5,350 nt of DNA, taken from contig JAEOTI010000209.1 in assembly GCA_016839955.1 (NCBI GenBank), positions 1 to 5,350 on the forward strand, given 5' to 3'. A model generated the notes under the pieces. It did no database searches. It worked only from the letters and a program-made list of their open reading frames with translations, and was not told where the DNA came from. The stretch is from Candidatus Hodarchaeota archaeon. GTDB lineage: Archaea; Asgardarchaeota; Heimdallarchaeia; Hodarchaeales; YT1-057. The position numbers were made by a program, and so were the translations under genes. Shown piece by piece: positions 1-5,348 of the stretch (position 1 is its first letter; each line of letters begins with the position of its first letter).

Positions 1-1245
1 ACCTGCAAAAAAAGCTGCCATACCTAACAGCGCAAAAACCGCAATTTGATTTTCAGATACATTTAATGCATCACGTGCCAAAACACCAAATATACCCCCC
101 AACATTACTCCCATAAATAAAGTAGGTGCAAAAACACCTCCAGACCCTCCAGAACCTATAGTAAAAATGGTGGCTAGACTTTTCAATAATAGAAGACCTA
201 TTAGAAGAAGTATAACACTTAAAATTGCGCCTTTTAACAAAGATCCATCGAAAACTAAATCCATTGGTAAATACGTTCTACCCATAACAGTATAGTTATC
301 CCATTTATGCCCCGCTGATAAGAAGGCGATGGAGAGAATAGCGCCTACACAAAGACCACCAATAGCAGGTTGCATAAAATCTGGCACTGATAATCTTTTG
401 AAGGCATTTTCTAGGATATTTTCTGATTGATAAAAAAATTTGATCCACAATGCGGACACTATTCCTGCTAGAAGACCTATAAGAACATATAATGGAATAA
501 GTCCTGGATTATGATATTTTAAACTAGGAAATGATTTGAAAGAGGGGTCATCACCTAAAAAAAATTGGCCAACTACAGTTCCAGTAACTGAAGCAACAAT
601 TATAGGAACAAATAGTCCAACAATACCTTCTCGCATAAGTACTTCAACAGCAAACAATGATCCGCCAATTGGGGAATTAAAAGTTGCCGAAATGCCTGCA
701 GCTACACCCGATATTACAAGTGTACGAAGTTCTCGTGGTGATAAATCTAATTTTTGACCTAAAAATGATGCAAAACCGGCTCCAATTTGGGCAATAGGCC
801 CCTCACGTCCAGCAGATCCTCCTGAACCGATAGTTAAAGCAGAAGCTATTATTTTTGCAAAAGGAACTCTAAAGTTCATTTTTCCATTATGAAGGGTAAC
901 AGACTCAAGTACTTCGGGGATTCCATGTCCTTTTGTCTCTTTAGATATACGTGTTGTTATTAAACCTACCAACAATCCGCCCAAGCCTGGAACAAGTAAA
1001 AATGGAAGCCACTCAAAATCACTCCAACCATTATCTCTAATTAAATTTCTTGGAATTTCAAAAAGAACTTCATAAATTAAATCAATAGCTATTCGGAAGA
1101 TATAAGCACCAAAACCACCAATTATTCCTACAAGAATTGCTAAGAGATTAAGACGAACAATTGGTGATAATGAATCAAATTTGGATCGGATGTAAGATAG
1201 AAGATTGATCTTCTTTACATTTCTTGTTTTGGAATCATTTTCCAT
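1..1245 (-). CDS. CLC-family chloride channel/transporter, N-terminal 415 residues (3' end outside window)
   Basis: This is an integral membrane protein moving Cl- (or a similar anion) across the cytoplasmic membrane, working as a dimer in known relatives. The reading frame is open from the ATG at 1243-1245 to the left edge, and an in-frame TGA three codons upstream makes this the first possible ATG. The CLC signatures appear in order: GHGIPEV at residues 106-112 (selectivity-filter position), GSGGSAGREGP at 140-150 with gating-type Glu148, NSPIGGSLFAVEV at 190-202, and GSGGSGGVFAPTLFMG at 364-379. Many hydrophobic segments lie between them. The filter has His where E. coli ClcA has Ser107, and Val202 falls where the ClcA internal proton glutamate (Glu203) would align. 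The missing part should hold the last helices, the central Tyr and any CBS domains. The fluoride-CLC filter signature is not present. The family call is secure. Channel versus H+/Cl- antiporter is open. Confidence 0.96.
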   Translation of the reverse strand, partial: MENDSKTRNVKKINLLSYIRSKFDSLSPIVRLNLLAILVGIIGGFGAYIFRIAIDLIYEVLFEIPRNLIRDNGWSDFEWLPFLLVPGLGGLLVGLITTRISKETKGHGIPEVLESVTLHNGKMNFRVPFAKIIASALTIGSGGSAGREGPIAQIGAGFASFLGQKLDLSPRELRTLVISGVAAGISATFNSPIGGSLFAVEVLMREGIVGLFVPIIVASVTGTVVGQFFLGDDPSFKSFPSLKYHNPGLIPLYVLIGLLAGIVSALWIKFFYQSENILENAFKRLSVPDFMQPAIGGLCVGAILSIAFLSAGHKWDNYTVMGRTYLPMDLVFDGSLLKGAILSVILLLIGLLLLKSLATIFTIGSGGSGGVFAPTLFMGVMLGGIFGVLARDALNVSENQIAVFALLGMAAFFAG

Positions 1246-1408
1246 TCTGTCTCATCTGTCCAATTCTGGAGTGGAATCTCACCCAAACAAATAATAACAA
1301 CAATTGTTGTTCATTGAGAAATCTATTAATTTAAAAAATAAGTTAATAATTTCTTTATCATTCTTTGAATCTATTAGTATTCTTTTGTGGAATGGGTTAT
1401 TATAAATT
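1246..1408 (-). promoter_or_regulatory. Gap between polymerase and CLC genes: probable CLC promoter region
   Basis: These 163 bases separate two same-strand genes, so the CLC gene probably has its own promoter. On the minus strand an AT-rich TATA-like stretch (TTTAAATT, 1328-1335) lies upstream of a perfect palindrome. Counting about 26 bases from the box puts transcription start near 1305. A run of six T on the minus strand (1333-1338), about 70 bases after the polymerase stop, could also serve as a U-rich archaeal terminator. No strong Shine-Dalgarno sequence precedes the CLC ATG. No gene is visible in the gap. The promoter and terminator roles are inferred from composition and spacing only. 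Confidence 0.3.
1296..1311. promoter_or_regulatory. Perfect 16-bp palindrome, possible operator of the CLC gene
   Basis: AACAACAATTGTTGTT is identical to its own reverse complement and lies 51-66 bases upstream of the CLC start codon. It begins about 17 bases downstream of the TATA-like box, so it overlaps the expected transcription start, where a dimeric archaeal repressor would block RNA polymerase. The symmetry is seen directly. The operator role is inferred. Confidence 0.4.
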
Positions 1409-3958
1409 TCAAAGATATTTATCTAAAGGTCCTTTTCTAGATCTTTTAGCAATATCTCCAATCTCAACTTTTACTCCAAACCTTGTGGCTACTGAAATGG
1501 ATTCCCTTATATAATGTAACCGATCAATATTTGTTGCATAATCTGGATGTCGTGATCTTTCCCAAAGTGAACTGGATCCTGTAATTATAATCCATGGAAA
1601 CCTATCAAAATCTTTCCAGTGTTCTTCTGGATCTAAGTTATTATGTTGACAAAAATGAAAAAAAGCCCCTACCACTGGGGTAGGCGCTCTATATTTACTT
1701 GGACGTTTTCTGATTGGGCTGAGAATTTGTATCTCTTTTTTTAGTTTATTTAGGGGTAAAGTGAGTATTTTAAGACATTGCTGAATTGTAATTTCTTTTG
1801 CTTTCAAAACATTTTGTTGATTTTCTAATGGTTCTCTCAATAATGCATTTAATACAAGTTTTTGAGTTTCTTTTGCTACTAAACTCCAATCGGAACGAAT
1901 TGCTTCGAAACCTTTTATTTTGAGAGTTTTTACTTTTGAAAGAGCGGATATAAATGCATAAGCTTTCCGTCTACCAGGTTTAAATATGACTCGATAGGCA
2001 AGATCTTCCAATTCTAACTTCATTATTCCTGGAAATTTCTCATTCAGGAAATCTAGTAGTTTTGTTACCCTTATTAGGGCTTGAGATCGTTTCTCCACAT
2101 GATTAGTTTCAGTACTATGATACAACTCTTCAATAAAATTACCCTGACGAAAACAAACAAACGCGGAGTCAGTATCACCGTAAATAACTTTGGCTTTTTC
2201 TTCTAACTTCGCATACTCTTTAAGGAATTTCTTAACAGTTTTAAGTTGATTCCTACCTAAACTAAAAATTGCATTAGCTATAACTCCATTGAAAAATCTG
2301 CTTCCGGGGTAATTATGGGAGCCTATTGTGCTATTTAGGATAATTTTCAAAGCTTTTTGTCTTCTATCAAGGCTAACTTTTTCATCCTCGAGAATGTTTA
2401 ATGTGTCTTCATTATTTATCAAAGATTTAATTTCAAGCCTTTTGTCTAAAATCACTTTCATAGTTGCAGAAAGGCAAGTTTCAGTTTCTAATTTAAACAT
2501 CTTTTCAGGAGTAATTGATGATTTTTTGTTTGATGAAGCTTTTAATGATTCTCCACCAATATTAAAAGAAATCATAAGGCTAGGATACATGGAAGTAAAA
2601 TCAAATATTGCTACATTGGAATAAATGGATCCCTTTGGTTCAAGAACTAATGCACCTTCATGGGGAAACTTTTCCTTTTGAATTCTTCTTTGTCTAATTT
2701 CCCGCTTTGATGGAAGTGGTGGGAAAAGCACATTTTTTTGGACACAAGTTCTAAAGACCTCAAATTCTCCTAAATTTCGAGCAGTAGTATTTATACCTTC
2801 ACCAGGTGGCATTCCCACAACTTTAACAGCTTCAAGCCATTCAGGTACTCCTAATGGTTTTAAAAGCTTAAATGTTAATTCTGCGTCCTTTTGACAATAT
2901 TCAATTAATTCCTGAATTTTTGCATCATGCCACAAATCTCCTGGATTTCCAAAATCTAATTTCTTTTCACCTAATAAATAGGAGGCGATATCATCTAAGC
3001 TCTTCGTCCCAGAAGGTGGGTGAATCCCCCATGCCTTTTTTGCTAAATCCGTAATTGCAATGCCAAATAAATAGTAGTTTCTTTTATTAAAGGATTGTTG
3101 AATATTCCATCTTTTTCCATAAGGAGATATTTGAGTTTTTTTAATTCCTAATTTTTCCATTCTGCTTAGTAAGTAAGGAAAGTCGAATTCATCAGAATTA
3201 TAACCTACAATTACGTCAGGAGCTAATTCTACAACACGCCTGCAAAATTGAATAATTAAATCAGATTCGGCTAGGTTTGAGTCTTCTTTCAAAATCATTG
3301 ATTCTAATTTAGGAATCTCATTGGCTTTACCATAAGCTAATGAGATAGCGGTTAAACGGCGCTTTTTTTCCTCAAATAATTCTGCAAAGGTAATATCTTT
3401 TGAATCGACTTCTATATCAAATGCTAGATAGATTGGTTCAAAATTTATGGAATGATCAAAAGAAAGATTTCTTTTAAAGTCGGAGTAATCAATTTCAAGT
3501 ACATTACTATTGTCTTGAGTAATAATGTTAATGCTGACTGAGTTAAAACAGCGCATTCCTAAATCCAACAGAAATCGTTTGATAAAGAGCATATCAAACT
3601 CAAAACAATGAACTCCCTCACTCAAGAACTCTGCTTTGACCATTGGAAGAATACTTGGATTCGATCCATTTAATTTAAGGACTTTCTTGTTTTGTCCTCC
3701 TTGATAATCAACTCTTATTTCTTTTTGTGAGGAAACAACCCAGTTATTAACTTTAGAGTTGTCAAGTAATATCCTCTCGGATTTTTTGCTATCCTCAACA
3801 TAGAAATACGGCTGAAAACCTTTGATTTGTAATAATAGTGGTTTGTAAGTAGCACTATCCTTCACTGCTAGATAGATAGATGGTTGATTACTTTTCCTAT
3901 CAAAAGTATAAGATATATCGATGATATAAAAACTACTACTTGTCATTGAATTTTCCAT
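1409..3958 (-). CDS. polB: Archaeal family B DNA polymerase with 3'-5' exonuclease
   Basis: Replicative or repair DNA-directed DNA polymerase, 849 residues, somewhat longer than the roughly 775 of Thermococcales PolB. The N-terminal domain carries Tyr17, Pro50-Tyr51, Phe125 and Arg128, aligning with the read-ahead uracil pocket of archaeal enzymes. The exonuclease motifs are complete: Exo I FDIE (180-183), Exo II YNSDEFD (253-259) and Exo III YCQKD (354-358). Polymerase motif A is DFTSMYPS (453-460), the finger helix is DRRQKALK (531-538), and motif C is YGDTDS (593-598), with all catalytic Asp present. A RRKAY element (663-667) matches the KKRY region before the thumb. Motif B is NSTIG (542-546), with Ile545 replacing the usual Tyr. 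The last eight residues, KGPLDKYL, resemble a PCNA-interacting motif. ATG 3956-3958 is the first Met; Met5 is an alternative. The stop is TGA at 1409-1411. The gene is divergent from the kinase unit. This is an active-type enzyme, not the inactivated PolB2 class. Confidence 0.97.
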   Translation of the reverse strand: MENSMTSSSFYIIDISYTFDRKSNQPSIYLAVKDSATYKPLLLQIKGFQPYFYVEDSKKSERILLDNSKVNNWVVSSQKEIRVDYQGGQNKKVLKLNGSNPSILPMVKAEFLSEGVHCFEFDMLFIKRFLLDLGMRCFNSVSINIITQDNSNVLEIDYSDFKRNLSFDHSINFEPIYLAFDIEVDSKDITFAELFEEKKRRLTAISLAYGKANEIPKLESMILKEDSNLAESDLIIQFCRRVVELAPDVIVGYNSDEFDFPYLLSRMEKLGIKKTQISPYGKRWNIQQSFNKRNYYLFGIAITDLAKKAWGIHPPSGTKSLDDIASYLLGEKKLDFGNPGDLWHDAKIQELIEYCQKDAELTFKLLKPLGVPEWLEAVKVVGMPPGEGINTTARNLGEFEVFRTCVQKNVLFPPLPSKREIRQRRIQKEKFPHEGALVLEPKGSIYSNVAIFDFTSMYPSLMISFNIGGESLKASSNKKSSITPEKMFKLETETCLSATMKVILDKRLEIKSLINNEDTLNILEDEKVSLDRRQKALKIILNSTIGSHNYPGSRFFNGVIANAIFSLGRNQLKTVKKFLKEYAKLEEKAKVIYGDTDSAFVCFRQGNFIEELYHSTETNHVEKRSQALIRVTKLLDFLNEKFPGIMKLELEDLAYRVIFKPGRRKAYAFISALSKVKTLKIKGFEAIRSDWSLVAKETQKLVLNALLREPLENQQNVLKAKEITIQQCLKILTLPLNKLKKEIQILSPIRKRPSKYRAPTPVVGAFFHFCQHNNLDPEEHWKDFDRFPWIIITGSSSLWERSRHPDYATNIDRLHYIRESISVATRFGVKVEIGDIAKRSRKGPLDKYL

Positions 3959-3977
3959 GTATATGTTTAAGCATAAG

Positions 3978-3985
3978 ATTAATAA
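3978..3985 (-). promoter_or_regulatory. TATA-like box upstream of the polymerase gene
   Basis: TTATTAAT on the minus strand is centred about 24 bases upstream of the polymerase ATG. No purine-rich ribosome-binding site occurs between them, so the transcript would be leaderless or nearly so, as is common in archaea. The evidence is only composition and spacing. Confidence 0.3.
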
Positions 3986-3993
3986 TGTCGGAA

Positions 3994-4022
3994 ACCTTGA
4001 GCTATTAAAATTATGTCAAGGT
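3994..4022. promoter_or_regulatory. 7-bp inverted repeat bracketing the TATA-like box of the plus-strand unit
   Basis: ACCTTGA (3994-4000) and TCAAGGT (4016-4022) are exact inverse complements separated by 15 bases, and the spacer contains the TATA-like box of the rightward promoter. A dimeric regulator bound here would cover the box. A longer version of the same arm pair follows the kinase stop (5318-5348), and TCAAGGT recurs at 4251-4257 over the kinase start. The repeat is seen directly; the operator role is inferred. Confidence 0.35.
4003..4010 (+). promoter_or_regulatory. TATA-like box for the mini-ORF/kinase unit
   Basis: TATTAAAA is centred about 24 bases upstream of the ATG at 4031. 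This is the same spacing as the opposing polymerase box to its own ATG, and it suggests a leaderless transcript starting at or beside 4031. The two divergent promoters share a gap of only 72 bases, so regulation may be linked. Confidence 0.35.
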
Positions 4023-4030
4023 CTAGTAAT

Positions 4031-4105
4031 ATGAAACGAGATCGATGCAATCGATGTTCATCTAATTTAATTAGCGGATTTATGTTTAATGAATTCGAAA
4101 TTTGA
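4031..4105 (+). CDS. 24-residue mini-ORF with a CxxC pair (half zinc ribbon?)
   Basis: ATG at 4031-4033 to TGA at 4103-4105, with an in-frame TAG two codons before the ATG. The peptide begins MKRDRCNRCSSNL, giving Cys6-x2-Cys9, then a stretch ending NEFEI. The repeated RC codon pair comes from a nearly direct DNA repeat (ATCGATG at 4041-4047 and 4050-4056). Base composition matches the AT-rich genome, unlike the next mini-ORF. A TATA-like box 24 bases upstream supports a leaderless start. On its own the peptide has only one metal-binding pair, so it would not fold as a zinc ribbon. The frame continues after the TGA into the GC-rich mini-ORF. It could be a genuine micro-protein, the first half of a longer recoded protein, or a remnant. 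I do not recognise a family. Confidence 0.35.
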   Translation: MKRDRCNRCSSNLISGFMFNEFEI

Positions 4106-4117
4106 GAGCTGTGACCT

Positions 4118-4237
4118 ATGAGCGGTGAGAAAACCCCAACTCTACCCCAGGACGGCGACAGCGCCTACTGGTGGGCCCGTTTCTGTGAAAAATACGAAGA
4201 TGTGGGGCTCCAGTGGGATATACTACCCGCCACCTAA
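4118..4237 (+). CDS. 39-residue GC-rich, Trp-rich mini-ORF, unknown function
   Basis: ATG at 4118-4120 to TAA at 4235-4237, followed at once by an in-frame TAG. The peptide begins MSGEKTPTLPQDGD and continues with an aromatic stretch containing AYWWARFCEKYEDVG, with three Trp in total. It is soluble and acidic to neutral, with no signal peptide or membrane segment. Codon use is unlike its neighbours: 24 of 38 sense codons after the ATG end in G or C, many with C. A weak GTGACC sequence just before the ATG may be a ribosome-binding site. It lies in the same frame as the upstream CxxC mini-ORF and the downstream kinase, and its last codons are complementary to the kinase start region. It could be a conserved small protein, a transferred fragment, the second half of a zinc-ribbon protein, or part of a structured RNA. 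I do not recognise it. Confidence 0.4.
   Translation: MSGEKTPTLPQDGDSAYWWARFCEKYEDVGLQWDILPAT
4144..4175 (+). other. GC-rich RNA hairpin with asymmetric internal loop
   Basis: Within the GC-rich mini-ORF, CCAG (4147-4150) pairs with CTGG (4168-4171), and CC (4145-4146) pairs with GG (4173-4174) across a single bulged T. Above an internal loop (GAC against TA), GGCG (4154-4157) pairs with CGCC (4162-4165) under an ACAG loop. That gives 10 pairs, nine of them G-C. The general plan (stem, small asymmetric loop, short GC stem, small apical loop) resembles an archaeal SECIS, but the expected GAA/A internal loop is not matched. Pairing was worked out by hand. Confidence 0.35.
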
Positions 4238-4259
4238 TAGAAAGGAAATATCAAGGTGG
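4230..4259 (+). promoter_or_regulatory. Stem that could hide the kinase start codon; translational coupling element
   Basis: CCACCT at 4230-4235 (end of the GC-rich mini-ORF) is the exact complement of AGGTGG at 4254-4259, which contains the kinase GTG start (4256-4258). An 18-base loop holds the mini-ORF stops and the likely kinase ribosome-binding site AAAGGAAAT. A ribosome finishing the mini-ORF would open the stem, which would couple kinase translation to it. Pairing is seen; function is inferred. Confidence 0.35.
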
Positions 4260-5302
4260 TTGTTAAAACGAAGGCAACTACCTACCTAACAAAGCTATCG
4301 AAAATTCTCAAAGAATTTCCGGACTTACTTCAAGCAAAGAAATGTATAGCGTTGCCTGATTTTTTTATTGATATAATATTTCAATTGGATATTCCTTTTT
4401 CTGAGTTATTTGAGAAATTTCGTGCGAATATTCGAGGAGAAGCTCGAAATATTTATACAGAAGGAGGGAAGGTAATTCCAGGTGGGAATGCTTTTAGAAC
4501 TGCTATTTCTTTAGCAACGCTCAGCTGTCCAACATGGTTCATTGGAGAAACCGATGAACTTGGTTCAACATTGATAAATAATGTATCTGCGAAAAATGAG
4601 AATCTATATCTGAAGATAAAAACCTCAAAACGCCTTAACATCACCGTAGCGATTGAAATTCCTGATGATCAAAACGGTATACAAAATATTATGCTTTCTA
4701 CTACTGATTCCATAAAGAATTGGGGTCCGGAAAATCTTGAATCCAATGATAAAGGGATTATTTCTGAAGCTGATTTAGTTTATATCTCTAATTGGGGGAT
4801 AAATTCGAGAGGAAACGAATTATTAGCAGAATGCAGTAACCTAACATCTGGAAAGGTGATGTTTGATCCTGGTAACATTTTTGTACCAGAGATTAAAATT
4901 CAGAGGTTATTAGAAATTTTACCTAGAATTGAGATAATTTCTTTGAATACTGCTGAATATCAGTACCTAGAGCAAATATCGAACAAAATTAGTTCTGATC
5001 CGTTATCGAAATTATTAGCCGAATCAAAAATTTTCATACATGACCATAAAATAGTGAAGGTACTCTATAAAGAAAAACTAATACAAGTGCCAACTTTTGA
5101 AATTAAACCACAAATTCAAACTGGATTAGGCGATGTTTTCGCAGCGGGGGTTGTTATTAGTATTCTTTCTGAGTTGTCTCTGGAAGAAACGGCAATTCTT
5201 GGTTCTGCTGCTGCAGGCTTTTACGGATTATCCAATAAAATTCCGAATCTTGATGATCTTGAGTCTTTTCTTCAAAATGAAAAATTACGACGTCTTTTAT
5301 GA
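4256..5302 (+). CDS. PfkB/ribokinase-family carbohydrate or nucleoside kinase
   Basis: Cytosolic kinase expected to transfer a phosphate from a nucleotide to a sugar or nucleoside hydroxyl; the substrate cannot be read from sequence. It has 348 residues, slightly longer than typical ribokinases. The substrate-binding PGGNAFRTAISLA block lies at 76-88, followed by FIGETDELG (95-103). VMFDPGN (201-207) matches the family DPN region. NTAE (231-234) matches the NxxE Mg2+ motif. QTGLGDVFAAG (288-298) is the PfkB signature 2 with catalytic base Asp293. GTG at 4256-4258 is chosen because an in-frame TAG lies at 4238-4240, the ORF has no early Met, and AAAGGAAAT precedes the GTG at good spacing. The stop is TGA at 5300-5302. 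Oddities: GLGD instead of GAGD, no DTT before it, and IHDHKIV (261-267) where many relatives have a Gly-rich turn. GLGD also occurs in archaeal ADP-dependent sugar kinases, but length and the N-terminal motif favour PfkB. Confidence 0.93.
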   Translation: MVVKTKATTYLTKLSKILKEFPDLLQAKKCIALPDFFIDIIFQLDIPFSELFEKFRANIRGEARNIYTEGGKVIPGGNAFRTAISLATLSCPTWFIGETDELGSTLINNVSAKNENLYLKIKTSKRLNITVAIEIPDDQNGIQNIMLSTTDSIKNWGPENLESNDKGIISEADLVYISNWGINSRGNELLAECSNLTSGKVMFDPGNIFVPEIKIQRLLEILPRIEIISLNTAEYQYLEQISNKISSDPLSKLLAESKIFIHDHKIVKVLYKEKLIQVPTFEIKPQIQTGLGDVFAAGVVISILSELSLEETAILGSAAAGFYGLSNKIPNLDDLESFLQNEKLRRLL

Positions 5303-5307
5303 AAATC

Positions 5308-5348
5308 GAATCTTCTTCCTTGAATATTTACAAATCAAAGATTCAAGG
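5308..5348. repeat. Two overlapping, mutually exclusive inverted repeats after the kinase stop
   Basis: CCTTGAAT (5318-5325) and ATTCAAGG (5341-5348) are exact inverse complements with a 15-base spacer. GAATCTT (5308-5314) and AAGATTC (5338-5344) form a second pair that shares ATTC with the first, so only one hairpin can form at a time. Position six bases or more after the stop fits a transcript-end structure, but no T-run is visible before the window ends. The CCTTGA/TCAAGG core also flanks the TATA-like box at 3994-4022, so a protein-binding site is an alternative. Confidence 0.4.

Larger units (their letters stand above)
4031..4237 (+). other. Composite frame: CxxC-x15-(TGA)-x2-(TGA), possible recoded or decayed zinc-ribbon gene
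   Basis: From ATG 4031 to TAA 4235-4237 one frame is interrupted only by TGA at 4103-4105 and TGA at 4112-4114. The two TGAs are separated by two codons (Glu-Leu). Reading them as a Cys-like residue gives a 68-residue protein with C6-x2-C9-x15-X25-x2-X28, the spacing of a zinc ribbon. The true terminator would then be a tandem TAA TAG. Selenocysteine is one way TGA could be read; simple decay of two TGY codons is another. Against a single intact gene, base composition changes sharply near 4106-4120, and TGA is the normal stop of both flanking large genes. No canonical archaeal SECIS element is evident. Confidence 0.25.

Noticed and set aside
536..757. Plus-strand 73-codon open frame inside the CLC gene
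   Set aside because: It is antisense to the highly conserved CLC core motifs and its Ser/Thr/Pro-rich translation resembles nothing; a shadow frame.
2328..2624. Plus-strand 98-codon open frame inside the polymerase gene
   Set aside because: Antisense to the finger and motif B region of a clearly coding gene; no start signal or recognisable domain.
2872..3054. Plus-strand 60-codon open frame inside the polymerase gene
   Set aside because: Antisense to the exonuclease domain, with no supporting features.
4118..4237. GC-rich island as a tRNA, 5S rRNA or C/D box RNA
   Set aside because: No T-loop GGTTC-type motif, no cloverleaf, and no paired C and D boxes could be found by eye.
4118..4237. 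Tandem Trp codons as a trp-type attenuator leader peptide
   Set aside because: The downstream gene is a sugar/nucleoside kinase, not a tryptophan gene, and no terminator T-run follows the hairpin.
4121..4239. Minus-strand open frame across the GC-rich island
   Set aside because: Open for nearly 40 codons, but without an ATG or GTG start, and with an Arg/Gly/Pro-rich translation typical of antisense GC-rich sequence.
4453..4644. Minus-strand 63-codon open frame inside the kinase
   Set aside because: Antisense to the GGNA and GETDELG motif region of the kinase; a shadow.
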